Of a stretch of DNA of 64,000 nt, positions 53,372-62,574 are shown in pieces. The notes beneath the pieces are model-generated. The model did no database searches, was not told the DNA's origin, and worked only from the letters and a program-made list of their open reading frames with translations. The DNA is from Rugamonas aquatica (GTDB lineage: Bacteria; Pseudomonadota; Gammaproteobacteria; Burkholderiales; Burkholderiaceae_D): assembly GCF_009380215.1 (NCBI RefSeq), contig NZ_WHUG01000013.1:107941-171940 (forward strand), read 5' to 3'. Position numbers and translations under genes: made by a program. Numbering within the stretch: the first letter of the stretch is position 1; the number at the start of each line of letters is the position of its first letter.

Positions 53372-55285
53372 TTACAAAGCGGCTTGCTGCAACGCCGTGG
53401 CGGCGGTGTCGGCGGCGGCGCGGCGGGCGGCGGGCCGGGGCAGCTCGTCCATCTGCGCACACATGGCGTGGACGCAGCGGTCGGCGTCCAGCACCTGGCG
53501 CGAACGCAGCTGCGGGCGCGGCAAGGCGTGCGTGTAGTAGTGCGCGCCCTCGACCAGATAGCCCAGCGCCCACAGCCCGCCCGAGGGCTGGCCGCGCGCG
53601 TCGAGCGGCCGGCCGCCGGCGTCGATGTCGATGCCGCCGGGGTGGAAATCACCGTTGCAATACGGCCGCACCAGCCCGCGCTTCAACACATTACGGATGA
53701 GTAAGGAATCGTCGGTTTCCGGGAAAAAGCCGTCCAGCCTGGCCACCACCAGCACATCGAAGGCATGCGCGACGGCGCCGTCGCCGAAGCCGGTGCTGAG
53801 CACGTAGCTGGCGGCCTGCCCGTCCATGTCGATGCGGCTGCGGGGGCCGGAGACGATCTCGATCACGCCCGCGTCCAGCAGCGCCAGCAGTTCCTGGTTG
53901 CGGCGCAGCGGCGGGCCGAAGGCGCTGCGGTTGATGGCCGCGTGGTAGACGGCGAGGAAGTTGCGGTGCGAGGCCGGCGTCAAACCGCCGTGTTCGACGG
54001 CCGCCTGCAGCGTGGCGCGCACATCGCGCAGCACGTCGGTGGCGGCCTTGGTCGCGCTGCCAACATTGCCCAATCGTGCTTCGGCCAGGTCGTCGCGCAG
54101 CCAGTCGGTGAAATACTGGCGGAACGCTTCCAGCGTGGCGAAACGGCGCCCGCGCAGCGGGAACAGCAACTGGTCGATCAGCACGTCGTCCTCGGCGGTC
54201 GGCACGAAGCCGGCCGGATCGGGTGCGACGCCGCCGGGCGTGGCCGTGGCCAGCGTGCTGCGGTAGACCCAGGCCATTTCGCGCTTGAGCAGCGGCAGCA
54301 GCTCGCGCTCGAAATCCAGCTGGCGGCTGCCGCGCCCGGCCAGCGCCATGCGGCGCAGCGCGTCCACCGCGGCCGGCGTGAAGTAGTGCGGCTGGTGGCG
54401 GCCGTCCAGGCCCTTCTGGTTGACGCCGCGCGCCGCCGCCGGCAGGCAGTTGCGCGAACACAGCGTCAGTTGCGGCTCGGCGCCGGAGCGCTGGTAGCGC
54501 AAATTGCCCTGCCCGTCTTCCACGAAGGCGCCGCCGCGCCCCACCGTCAGCTCGGCGATGATGTCGTGCGCGCTCAGGCCCAGGCCCTGGATGGCGACGC
54601 GGGCGCCGGCGCCGATGCGCGCCAGCCGCTCCAGCGGATAGGCGTGGCGCACGAAGGCCAGCCGGCTGTTGCTGCGCGCGTGGGCACGGGCGAAATCGGC
54701 CAGCCGGGCATCGAGCTCGTCGGGCACGTTGCGGCCGTGGCCGGTGGTCAGGAAGACGAAGTCGCTGTCCAGCTGGTAACCCGTTTCCAGCTCGACGGCG
54801 TAGCGGCCGTCGGCCAGCGGCAGCAGGTCGACGGCGCGCTGGCGGTGGTGGTTCAGGTTGACGCACGAGGGCAGCAAGGCGGCGATCTGGCGGTAGGCCC
54901 AGGCCAGGTATTCGCCCAGCAGGCAGCGCGGCAGGTAGTCGGCTTCGGTGATGTCGGCGCCGCCGTGTTCGCCGAGGCGGTAGTAGCGCTCGCCCACGCG
55001 GCGGTAGCCGGCCTGGCGCGCCCATGCGGTCAGCGACGGCGTGGCGCACAGCGGCGGATATTGCACCGCGCCGGGCGCGGGGAACAGCGTGACCTGGCTG
55101 GCGATGGTGTTGATCAGCAGGTGCTGCGGCTGGCGCACACTGTGCACGCCGGGGCCGCAATCGCCGGGCTCGACCACGTTGATGTCGAGCGCCAGCCGGC
55201 GGCTGCCGGCGACGGCGGCGATGCGTTCAAAAACGCTGAGCCCGCGCGGACCCATACCGATGATGGTGACACTGTAGCGTTTCAT
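53372..55285 (-). CDS. FAD/NAD(P)-binding oxidoreductase-like protein (NAD_binding_9 type)
   Basis: 637 residues from ATG 55285. N-terminal dinucleotide fold SVTIIGMGPRGLSVFERIAA with the acidic residue in LDINVVEPGDCGPGVHS, then QHLLINTIASQVTLFP typical of the HpyO-like family, a second nucleotide-fold motif (VAIQGLGLSAHDIIAELTVGRGG) and a C-terminal DVLVVARLDGFFP segment. Such proteins are flavin-dependent but mostly uncharacterised; some belong to natural product or siderophore loci. It begins 86 bases after the RND pump gene on the same strand. The ribosome binding site is inside a hairpin (55290-55335). Confidence 0.8.
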   Translation of the reverse strand: MKRYSVTIIGMGPRGLSVFERIAAVAGSRRLALDINVVEPGDCGPGVHSVRQPQHLLINTIASQVTLFPAPGAVQYPPLCATPSLTAWARQAGYRRVGERYYRLGEHGGADITEADYLPRCLLGEYLAWAYRQIAALLPSCVNLNHHRQRAVDLLPLADGRYAVELETGYQLDSDFVFLTTGHGRNVPDELDARLADFARAHARSNSRLAFVRHAYPLERLARIGAGARVAIQGLGLSAHDIIAELTVGRGGAFVEDGQGNLRYQRSGAEPQLTLCSRNCLPAAARGVNQKGLDGRHQPHYFTPAAVDALRRMALAGRGSRQLDFERELLPLLKREMAWVYRSTLATATPGGVAPDPAGFVPTAEDDVLIDQLLFPLRGRRFATLEAFRQYFTDWLRDDLAEARLGNVGSATKAATDVLRDVRATLQAAVEHGGLTPASHRNFLAVYHAAINRSAFGPPLRRNQELLALLDAGVIEIVSGPRSRIDMDGQAASYVLSTGFGDGAVAHAFDVLVVARLDGFFPETDDSLLIRNVLKRGLVRPYCNGDFHPGGIDIDAGGRPLDARGQPSGGLWALGYLVEGAHYYTHALPRPQLRSRQVLDADRCVHAMCAQMDELPRPAARRAAADTAATALQQAAL

Positions 55286-55289
55286 TTCC

Positions 55290-55335
55290 GACCGTCCTTT
55301 ATCCGGGCTAACTTGCCCATGATAAAGAGACGGTC
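55290..55335 (-). promoter_or_regulatory. RNA hairpin that sequesters the ribosome binding site of the FAD protein gene
   Basis: On the minus strand GACCGTC-T-CTTTAT (55335-55322) pairs with ATAAAG-GACGGTC (55302-55290): 13 pairs with one bulged T. The loop contains a second 4-bp stem (GGGC/GCCC). The likely Shine-Dalgarno AAAGGA spans the 3' arm and ends 9 bases before ATG 55285. It may regulate translation or merely decouple the gene from the pump transcript. Confidence 0.6.
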
Positions 55336-55371
55336 TTCAGAGCAACTTGTCGATGCTCAATTCTTCGATGC

Positions 55372-58300
55372 TCAGTGTTTGACGGTGTTCACGGCCTTCA
55401 GCGGCAAGGCATGGACGCCTTCCGCCACCGGCGCGGCGTCGCCGGCCAGTTCGTCGTCGCTCATCGGGCCGGAGCCGCTGTACTTGTCGAGGAACAGGTA
55501 GATGACCGGCGTGATGTACAGCGTAATCACTTGCGAGAAGATCAGGCCGCCCACCACGGCCAGGCCCAGCGGCTGGCGCAGCTCGGCGCCGGCGCCCAGG
55601 CCCAGCGCGATCGGCAAGGCGCCCATCAACGCCGCCATGGTGGTCATCATGATCGGACGGAAGCGCAGCACGCAGGCTTCGCGGATCGCCTCGGCCGGCG
55701 TGCGGCCCTCGTTGCGCTGCACGTGCAGCGCGAAGTCGATCATCATGATGGCGTTCTTCTTGACGATACCGATCAGCATCAGGATGCCGATGATGGCGAT
55801 CATCGTCAGATCCAGGTTGAACAGGCGCAGCGTCAGCAAGGCGCCGACGGCGGCCGACGGCAGGCCGGCCAGGATGGTCAGCGGATGGATATAGCTTTCG
55901 TACAGCACGCCCAGCAGCACGTAGATCACGCCCAGCGCGGCGACGATCAGGATCAGCTGGCTGCCCTGCGAACTCTGGAACACCGCCGCGTCGCCGCCGT
56001 AGTTGGTGATGATGGACGGCGGCAGATGCATGTCCAGGCCCATCTGGTCGATCTTGGCGGTGGCCTTGCCCAGCGGGACATCCGGCGCCAGGTTGAACGA
56101 CAGCGTGATCGCCTGCAGCTGGCCCTGGTGGTTGACGGCGGTCGGGCCGATGGTGCGCTGGACCGTGGCAAAGCTGGACAGCTGCACCAGGTTGCCGCTC
56201 TTGTTGCGCACCGAGATGCGGGTCAGCGCGTCATCGAACTGGCGGTCGGCGGTGGCCGCCTCCAGGATCACGTAGTAGCTGGCGGCCGGCGAATAAATGG
56301 TCGACACCTGGCGCTCGCCGAAGGCCAGGTAGAGCGCGGTGCGGATGTCGCCGATGGCCACGCCGAGGTTGTTGGCCTTGTCGCGGTCTATCTTCAGCGA
56401 GGCTTGCAAGCCCTTGTTCTGCGAATCGCTGGTGACGTCGCGGAAGTCCGGATCGGCGCGCAGCTGGTCCATGTATTTCTGCGCCCAGTCGTTGAGCGCG
56501 CCGGGGCTGACCGATTGCAGCGTGTACTGGTAGCGGCTCTTGGACTGGCGTCCGCCCAGCTGCAAGTTCTGCACCGGGCTCAGGTAGACGGAGATGCCGG
56601 GCACGGTCTTGGTGGCCTTGCGCAGGCTGTCCAGCACCTGCGGCATCTTCTGGCGCTGGTCGCGCGGCTTGAGCACCAGGAACATGCGGCCGCTGTTGCC
56701 GCCGCCGACGAAGGATGTCACGTCCTGCACATTGGGGTCGGCCTTGATGACGGCCGCCACGCGCTCCTGCAGGTCCAGCAGCGAGGACGAGGAAATGTCT
56801 TCCGACGCTTCCGTGTTGACGCGGATCTGGCCCAGGTCTTCCTCGGGGAAGAAGCCTTTCGGGATGGTGATGTACAGCACCGCCGTCAGAGCGAAGGTGC
56901 CGATCGCCGCCGCCAGCACGATGTAGCGGTGGTGCAGCGCGATGTCCAGCGTGCGCACGTAGCCGTTGCGCAGCGCGGTGAAGCCGGTCTCGAACCAGCG
57001 GCCGATGAAGCCGCCCTTGTCGTGCTCGGGATCGATGGCGTCGGCCGGCAGCAGGCGGCTGGCCAGCATCGGCACCAGCATCAGCGACACCGCCGCCGAC
57101 ACCAGCACCGACAGCGCCACCACCACGGCGAATTCATGGAACATCAGGCCGATCACGCCCGGCATGAAGAAGATCGGAATGAACACGGCCACCAGCGAGA
57201 CCGAGATCGAGATGATCGTGAAGCCCATTTCCCTGGCGCCGATCAGCGACGCCTGCAGCGGCTTCTTGCCCAGCTCGATGTGGCGGACGATGTTCTCCAG
57301 CACCACGATGGCGTCGTCGACCACCAGGCCGACCGCCAGCGTGATGCCGAGCAGGGAAACGTTGTCCAGGCTGTAACCGAAGGCGTACAGCAAGGCCAGC
57401 GCGCCCAGCAGCGAGATCGGCATGGTGATCGCCGGAATGAAGGTGGCGGCGGCGCGGCGCAGGAACAGGAAGATCACCATCACCACCAGGAAGATGGTCA
57501 GCAGCAAGGTCAGGTTGACGTCGTGGATGGCTTCGCGGATCGACACCGAACGGTCGTTGACCAGGTTGATGTTGATCGACGCCGGCAACTGGTTCTTGAA
57601 GCGCGGCAGCAGGCGGCGCACGCCGTCGACCACCTGCACGGTGTTGGCGTCCGGCTGGCGCTGCACCAGCAGCACGATGGAGCGCTCGCCGTTGTAGCTG
57701 CCGGCGGTCTTGACCGACTGGAAGCTGTCCTCGACCGTCGCCACATCCTTCAGGCGCACCGGCTGGCCGTTGCGCTGGGCGACGATGAGCTCGGCGAATT
57801 CGGACGCCTTCATCAGCTGCGCGTTGCCCTGGATGGTCAGCGTCTGGCTCGGGCCGTCCAGAATGCCCAGCGGCGTGTTGGCGTTGGCCGACTTGATCGC
57901 CTGCTGCAATTCATCCAGCGTCAGGTTGCGGGCGTTCATCAGCTCGGACTTGGCGCGGATGCGCACGGCGAAGCGCTTCTGGCCGTTGACGGTCACCTGC
58001 GCCACGCCCGGCAAGGTCGACAGGCTGGGTGCGATCAGGTTTTCGGCGTAGTCGTTCAGCTCGGCCAGCGTCAGCGACGGCGAGTTCATCGTCATGAACA
58101 GCACCGGCGCGTCGGCCGGGTTGACCTTGCGGTACGACGGCAGGTCGGTCATCTCGATCGGCAACTGGCGCTGGGCGCGCAGCAACGCCGCCTGCACATC
58201 GACCGCCGCTTCGTTGACGTTGACGCTAGGATCAAACTCCAGCGTCAGCGAGGAATTGCCCAGCGTGTTGGTGGAGGTGATCAGCGACAGGCCGGCGATG

Positions 58301-58518
58301 GTGGAGAACTGCTTTTCCAGCGGCAGCGCGACGGACGAGGCCATCGTGTCCGGCGCGGCGCCCGGCAGGTCGGCCGAGACGTTGATGACCGGGGTGTTAT
58401 AGCTCGGCAGCGCGGCGACCGGGATGTAGAAGTAGGCCAGCACGCCGGCCAGGATCAGGGTCAGCGACAGCAGCACCACCATGACCGGACGGCGGATGCA
58501 CAACTCGGAAAGGTTCAT
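55372..58518 (-). CDS. RND-family efflux pump, inner-membrane subunit (MdtB/MdtC-like)
   Basis: 1048 residues, normal. It starts MNLSELCIRRPVMVVLLSLTLILAG, with two repeats of six helices and large periplasmic loops. Signatures: AVDVQAALLRAQRQLP (pore region), LAVGLVVDDAIVVLENIVRHIE with the proton-relay Asp pair of helix 4, GREMGFTIISISVSLVAVFIPI, and the second-half GIVKKNAIMMIDFALHVQRNEG. HAE1 (hydrophobe/amphiphile) class, nearest by memory to MdtB/MdtC, though only one such gene is present. It starts 4 bases after the adaptor stop. An outer-membrane partner is not encoded nearby. Confidence 0.95.
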   Translation of the reverse strand: MNLSELCIRRPVMVVLLSLTLILAGVLAYFYIPVAALPSYNTPVINVSADLPGAAPDTMASSVALPLEKQFSTIAGLSLITSTNTLGNSSLTLEFDPSVNVNEAAVDVQAALLRAQRQLPIEMTDLPSYRKVNPADAPVLFMTMNSPSLTLAELNDYAENLIAPSLSTLPGVAQVTVNGQKRFAVRIRAKSELMNARNLTLDELQQAIKSANANTPLGILDGPSQTLTIQGNAQLMKASEFAELIVAQRNGQPVRLKDVATVEDSFQSVKTAGSYNGERSIVLLVQRQPDANTVQVVDGVRRLLPRFKNQLPASININLVNDRSVSIREAIHDVNLTLLLTIFLVVMVIFLFLRRAAATFIPAITMPISLLGALALLYAFGYSLDNVSLLGITLAVGLVVDDAIVVLENIVRHIELGKKPLQASLIGAREMGFTIISISVSLVAVFIPIFFMPGVIGLMFHEFAVVVALSVLVSAAVSLMLVPMLASRLLPADAIDPEHDKGGFIGRWFETGFTALRNGYVRTLDIALHHRYIVLAAAIGTFALTAVLYITIPKGFFPEEDLGQIRVNTEASEDISSSSLLDLQERVAAVIKADPNVQDVTSFVGGGNSGRMFLVLKPRDQRQKMPQVLDSLRKATKTVPGISVYLSPVQNLQLGGRQSKSRYQYTLQSVSPGALNDWAQKYMDQLRADPDFRDVTSDSQNKGLQASLKIDRDKANNLGVAIGDIRTALYLAFGERQVSTIYSPAASYYVILEAATADRQFDDALTRISVRNKSGNLVQLSSFATVQRTIGPTAVNHQGQLQAITLSFNLAPDVPLGKATAKIDQMGLDMHLPPSIITNYGGDAAVFQSSQGSQLILIVAALGVIYVLLGVLYESYIHPLTILAGLPSAAVGALLTLRLFNLDLTMIAIIGILMLIGIVKKNAIMMIDFALHVQRNEGRTPAEAIREACVLRFRPIMMTTMAALMGALPIALGLGAGAELRQPLGLAVVGGLIFSQVITLYITPVIYLFLDKYSGSGPMSDDELAGDAAPVAEGVHALPLKAVNTVKH

Positions 58519-58521
58519 TGC

Positions 58522-59673
58522 TTAGCCCTTCTGTTTGGTCGTGTCGGCAGGCTTGTCGGCCCCGGCGATACGCACCTTGCCGCCCGGCCGCAGGTTTTGC
58601 TTGCCGTCGACGATGACTTTCTCGTTGCCGCTCAATCCGGACACGGCCGCATTGTCGCCAAACGAATACAGACGCTTGATGTTGACCACCTTGGCGGACT
58701 GGTCGGCGTCGACCGCGTAGATGAAGGTGCCGCGGGTGTTGCTAATGATAGCGTTTTGCGGGATCACCGTTGCATCTTTCAACACCTGCGAGATCAGCCT
58801 GGTGTTGACGTACTGGCCCGGCCACAGCAGGGTGTCCTTGTTGTCGAACTGGGCTTTCACGCGGATCACGCCGGCGACCGGATCGACGGTGTTGTCGATG
58901 AAGCTCAGGGCGCCGCTGATTTCCTTGTCCGAGTTGCCCTGCACGACCTTGACCGCCACCGCGCCATCATGCTGGGCTTGCAGCAGGCCGGCCAGCGCCG
59001 ACTCCGGCAGGGTGAAGGACACGTTGATCGGATCGAGCTGGGTGATGGTGGTCAGCGAGGTGGCCAGTTGCACCAGGCTGCCCGGATAGACGTTGATGGC
59101 GCCGACGCGGCCGGTCATCGGCGCGCGGATCGCGGTGTAGCTGGCGTCGACGCCGACCGAGCGGGCGGCGGCGATGTCGGCCTGCAGCAGCGCGCGCGCC
59201 GAATCGACCTGGCTCTTGAGCGTGTCGACGGCGCCCTGGGCGATGAAGTTCTTGGACAGCAGTTCCATTGAGCGCTTGTACTGGCGCTCGTAGTCGGCCA
59301 GCGAGGCCTGGTCGCGCGCGACCTGGGCCTGGGCCTTGTCGACATTGGCGCGCTCGCTGCGGTCGTCCAGCGTGAACATCAGTTCGCCCGATTTGACGAA
59401 CTGGCCTTCCTTGATGTGCACCTTGGCGATGGTGCTGGTGGTTTGCGGATGCAGGTCCACCGTGCTGATCGGCGTGACGGTGCCGTTGGCCTGCAACACC
59501 ACCGGCACATCCTGGCGCGACGGCGCGACCACGCTGACGGTGGTCGGGCCTTGCTGGCCACCCTGGGCGCCCGGGGCTTTCGGCGCCTCGGCCGTTTGAT
59601 GGGTGGTGGCCCAGATACCGCCGCCGACCACCACGATGGCGCCGACCAGAAATGCTAAGGAAGTTTTTTTCAT
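58522..59673 (-). CDS. RND efflux periplasmic adaptor (MdtA/AcrA-like)
   Basis: 383 residues. N-terminal hydrophobic anchor (LAFLVGAIVVVGGGIWAT), Gln/Gly linker, lipoyl half STIAKVHIKEGQFVKSGELMFTLDDR, helical hairpin (ANVDKAQAQVARDQASLADYERQYKRSMELLSK), returning lipoyl half YTAIRAPMTGRVGAINVYPGSLV, beta barrel PINVSFTLPESALAGLLQ, and a membrane-proximal domain ending in a KPADTTKQKG tail. It lies 137 bases downstream of the sensor kinase gene with operator-like direct repeats in between. Confidence 0.95.
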   Translation of the reverse strand: MKKTSLAFLVGAIVVVGGGIWATTHQTAEAPKAPGAQGGQQGPTTVSVVAPSRQDVPVVLQANGTVTPISTVDLHPQTTSTIAKVHIKEGQFVKSGELMFTLDDRSERANVDKAQAQVARDQASLADYERQYKRSMELLSKNFIAQGAVDTLKSQVDSARALLQADIAAARSVGVDASYTAIRAPMTGRVGAINVYPGSLVQLATSLTTITQLDPINVSFTLPESALAGLLQAQHDGAVAVKVVQGNSDKEISGALSFIDNTVDPVAGVIRVKAQFDNKDTLLWPGQYVNTRLISQVLKDATVIPQNAIISNTRGTFIYAVDADQSAKVVNIKRLYSFGDNAAVSGLSGNEKVIVDGKQNLRPGGKVRIAGADKPADTTKQKG

Positions 59674-59699
59674 TTTTTGAACTAAGTTTTACCGTCGTA

Positions 59700-59736
59700 A
59701 AATATTGCCGCCGTGCATAGGGCGAAATATTGTCGC
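59700..59736 (-). promoter_or_regulatory. Two direct repeats upstream of the RND adaptor gene
   Basis: AAATATTGYCGC occurs at 59700-59711 and 59725-59736 (plus-strand reading), 25 bases apart, i.e. GCGRCAATATTT read toward the adaptor gene. Position 27 to 63 bases before the ATG suits a regulator site, possibly for the response regulator encoded next door. Confidence 0.4.
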
Positions 59737-59810
59737 ACAGTATTTGCTGGGAAAACCGCGCCACGGCTGGCGCCGGACGCTTTTTTCTCTGCGAGAGTTG
59801 GTTGTCGGGT

Positions 59811-61166
59811 TCAGGCGCCGGCGTAGTATTCCGGCACGATCAGCGTAACCTCCAGTCCGCCGTCCGCGTGGTTGGACAGCATGACGTTGGCGCCGTGCTG
59901 TTCGGCGATGTTGCGGGCGATGGTCAGGCCCAGGCCGGTGCCGCCGGACTCGCGCGAACGCGAGGTCTCGATGCGGTAGAACGGTTCGAACACGCGCGCC
60001 ATCTGGTCCTGGTCGATGCCGGGGCCGCCGTCGCGGATGCGGATGCGGGCCGCGCCCACCATGCGCTCGACGGTAACATTGGCGTAATGGCCATACTTGA
60101 CGGCGTTGTCGATCAGGTTGACCAGGCAGCGGCGTATCGCCAGCGGCCGGCCCATCAGCGCCATCGCCGCGCGGCCGCGCAGTTCGACCTGCTGGCCGCC
60201 GTCGGTGGCGTCGCTGCACACGCTGTCGAGCAGCGCGTCGAGGTCCAGCGCCTGCATGGTTTCCGTGGTGTCCATGCTGCGCGCCAGGTCCAGGCCTTCC
60301 TTGACCATCTGCTGCATGGCCGACAGGTCGTCGATCAGGCGCTGCTGCAATTCGGCGTCGCTGACTTTTTCCAGGCGCAGGCGCAGGCGGGTCAGCGGCG
60401 TCTGCAGGTCGTGGGTGATGGCGGCCAGCATCTGCGTGCGCTGCATGATGTGCTGGCGGATGCGCGCCTGCATGGCGTTGAAGGCGGCGCTGGCCTGGCG
60501 GATCTCGGCCGCGCCGCTCAGCACCACCGGCGGGTGGTTGATGTCGTTGCCCAGGTCCTTGGCGGCCTGCGCCAATTGCTTGAGCGGACGCACGGTCATG
60601 CGCGTGACCAGGTAGGCCAGCGCGGCAATGCTGAGCAGGAAGGGCAGCATGGCCAGCAGCTCGCTGTGGGCCGACGGCGGCGGCGCGCGCGGCGGCAGCA
60701 CGGACAGCTTCAGCACCTGGCCGTCGTGCAGGCGCACGTTCATGGTTTCGCAGGTGCCGCGCCACTGCGTCGGCGCAAACATATTGCTGCTCTTGCGCGG
60801 CAGGTCGCAGGCGGCAGGATGCTCGGCCAGCGGGCCCAGCTTGTAACCCTCGCCCAGGCGCTGCTGCAGCGTGGCGGAAAATTCGGTCGGCGGCAGCGCG
60901 CCGGCCATCGGCACGTCGGTCGCTTCGAGGCGCACGGTGCCGCGGTTGGCCATGCGCAGATAGGTCGGCCGCGAGGCTTCGGGCAGCACGTCGGCGGTGG
61001 TGATCAATTGCTCGGCACGCTCCAGCGCGTGGAAGTCGCGGTAGCGTTCCAGCGCGCGGGTACGTTCGCCCACGGCCAGCCACTGGGTCAGCGCCGCCGA
61101 GGCGACGATGCCCAGCAGCAGCACCAGGAACACGCGTCCGGTCATCGATCCGAGGAAGGCTTTCAC
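59811..61166 (-). CDS. Two-component sensor histidine kinase
   Basis: 451 residues. Two membrane helices (FLVLLLGIVASAALTQWLAV and LLAMLPFLLSIAALAYLV) enclose a periplasmic sensor region of about 140 residues with two cysteines (PAACDLP; GTCETM). HAMP, then HisKA with the phosphoacceptor in AAITHDLQTPLTRLRLR, then the HATPase domain: N-box NLIDNAVKYG, G1 RDGGPGID, F-box VFEPFYRIE, G2 GGTGLGLTIA. It overlaps the response regulator gene by 4 bases. Likely controls the adjacent RND pump, by position. Confidence 0.95.
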   Translation of the reverse strand: MKAFLGSMTGRVFLVLLLGIVASAALTQWLAVGERTRALERYRDFHALERAEQLITTADVLPEASRPTYLRMANRGTVRLEATDVPMAGALPPTEFSATLQQRLGEGYKLGPLAEHPAACDLPRKSSNMFAPTQWRGTCETMNVRLHDGQVLKLSVLPPRAPPPSAHSELLAMLPFLLSIAALAYLVTRMTVRPLKQLAQAAKDLGNDINHPPVVLSGAAEIRQASAAFNAMQARIRQHIMQRTQMLAAITHDLQTPLTRLRLRLEKVSDAELQQRLIDDLSAMQQMVKEGLDLARSMDTTETMQALDLDALLDSVCSDATDGGQQVELRGRAAMALMGRPLAIRRCLVNLIDNAVKYGHYANVTVERMVGAARIRIRDGGPGIDQDQMARVFEPFYRIETSRSRESGGTGLGLTIARNIAEQHGANVMLSNHADGGLEVTLIVPEYYAGA

Positions 61167-61891
61167 GGCTGCGGCTCCACGGTGACGGTGCCGGCCAGCA
61201 CGTAGCCGCCGTTGCGCACGGTCTTGATGATTTGCGGCAGGCGCGCGTCCTCGCCCAGCTTCTGGCGCAGGCGGCTGATCTGGATGTCGATCGAGCGGTC
61301 GAACGGGTCGGCGTCGCGGCCCTGAGTCAGGTTCAGCAGCTGGTCGCGGTTGAGCACGCGGTTCGGATGTTCGAGGAAGACCTTGAGCAGGCGGAACTCG
61401 GCGCCCGACAGCATGATGACGATGCCGTCAGGATTGAGCAGGTGGCGCGCGGTCAGGTCCAGCGTCCAGCCGGAGAAGCGCATCTGCTGCGCCTTCTCGG
61501 CGCCGCTGCCGACCGGCATGGCGTTACTGCGGCGCAGTACACTACGGATGCGCGCCAGCAGTTCGCGCGGCTCGAACGGTTTCGGCAGGTAATCGTCGGC
61601 GCCCATTTCCAGGCCGAGGATGCGGTCCAGCGGCTCGTTGCGGGCGGTCAGCATGATGACCGGCAGCGTGGAGTGGGCGCGCAGCTTGCGGCACAGGGTC
61701 AGGCCGTCGTCGCCGGGCAGGTTGAGGTCGAGCACCACCAGGTCGGGGCGCGCTTCGTCGAGCTGCTTCCACATGGCGGTGCCGTCGGCGGCGCACAGGG
61801 CGCGGTAGCCGTTCGATTCGAGGTAGTCGGCCAGCAGGGTGCGGATTTCGCGATCGTCGTCTACGATCAAGATAGTTGATGTGGGTTCCAT
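61163..61891 (-). CDS. OmpR-family response regulator
   Basis: 242 residues. Receiver domain: ILIVDDDREIRTLL (acid pocket), phosphoacceptor Asp in LVVLDLNLPGDDG, the Thr in VIMLTAR, and the Lys in YLPKPFEPREL. DNA-binding winged helix: LTARHLLNPDGIVIMLSGAEFRLLKVFLEHPNRVLNRDQLL and IDIQISRLRQKL. It is first in the regulator-sensor-adaptor-pump series and diverges from the Spy-like gene over 196 bases. Confidence 0.96.
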   Translation of the reverse strand: MEPTSTILIVDDDREIRTLLADYLESNGYRALCAADGTAMWKQLDEARPDLVVLDLNLPGDDGLTLCRKLRAHSTLPVIMLTARNEPLDRILGLEMGADDYLPKPFEPRELLARIRSVLRRSNAMPVGSGAEKAQQMRFSGWTLDLTARHLLNPDGIVIMLSGAEFRLLKVFLEHPNRVLNRDQLLNLTQGRDADPFDRSIDIQISRLRQKLGEDARLPQIIKTVRNGGYVLAGTVTVEPQP

Positions 61892-61934
61892 GTGCTAATT
61901 ATCCCCAGATAGACGGTGCGTGACCAATCACCAA

Positions 61935-61981
61935 TTGTATCTTCTTGTATATCCCCCTAGGGGCGAAACATCTGGATACAA
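61935..61981. promoter_or_regulatory. Repeated TTGTAT motifs between response regulator and Spy-like gene
   Basis: TTGTAT at 61935-61940 and 61945-61950 is a direct repeat with a 10-base period, the geometry used by OmpR-family regulators. An inverted TTGTATC lies at 61981-61975. A palindrome CCCCTAGGGG (61954-61963) lies between. Likely a shared control region for the divergent genes. Confidence 0.4.
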
Positions 61982-62087
61982 AATCCGCGCTTGGCGAAAC
62001 TTCGTGGCAACCTTGTGCTGCCAACATGGGTTCAAGCGCGGTGGAGATGCATCGCGATACCCAACTTTCAATGATAGAGGAACGACC

Positions 62088-62573
62088 ATGAACATCTTAC
62101 GCAAAAGCATACTGATCGGTTTTACCGTACTGGGCATGGCCGCCGCTCAGGCACAGGACATGGCGCCTGCGGCCGGCCGTCATGGCGCAGTCGTCAACAG
62201 GGAGCAGATGCAGGCCAAGATGGAGGAGATGTTCGCCAAGCGCCAGGCCAAGCTGCATGATCTGCTGAAGCTGACCACGCAGCAGGAATCGGCGTGGGCG
62301 ACCTACCAGGCCGCCATCAAGCCGACCGCTGCCGGCGGCACGCTGCCGGACCGCGATGCCGTCGCCAAGATGTCGGCGCCCGACCGCCTGGCCAAGATGA
62401 TCGACCTGAGCAAACAGCGCCAGGCCAAGATGGAAGCGCACCTGACGGCGCTGACGGCCTTCTACAGCCAGCTGACCGCCGAACAGAAAGCCATCTTCGA
62501 CGACCACACCCGGGGCGGCGCGCACGGCGGCCACCCAGGCCAGCGCGGCGGCTGGGGCGGCCACAAAGGCTGA
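62088..62573 (+). CDS. Spy/CpxP-like periplasmic protein (LTxxQ family)
   Basis: 161 residues from ATG 62088, preceded by GAGGAA 6 bases upstream; the frame extends 5' through non-coding sequence. Signal peptide (ILIGFTVLGMAAAQAQ). The mature part is all-helical and rich in Met, Gln and Lys, with LTTQQESAW and LTAEQKAIFD at the two LTxxQ positions. A His/Gly-rich tail (GGAHGGHPGQRGGWGGHKG) could bind metal. Family members are envelope-stress chaperones or metal-responsive inhibitors of sensor kinases; divergence from a two-component system fits that. It ends 1 base from the dsbD stop. Confidence 0.88.
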   Translation: MNILRKSILIGFTVLGMAAAQAQDMAPAAGRHGAVVNREQMQAKMEEMFAKRQAKLHDLLKLTTQQESAWATYQAAIKPTAAGGTLPDRDAVAKMSAPDRLAKMIDLSKQRQAKMEAHLTALTAFYSQLTAEQKAIFDDHTRGGAHGGHPGQRGGWGGHKG

Positions 62574-62574
62574 A

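Noticed and set aside
55375..59271. Plus-strand open frame of about 1300 codons opposite the RND pump genes
   Set aside because: Shadow of the pump and adaptor; Arg/Gln/His-rich without recognisable motifs.
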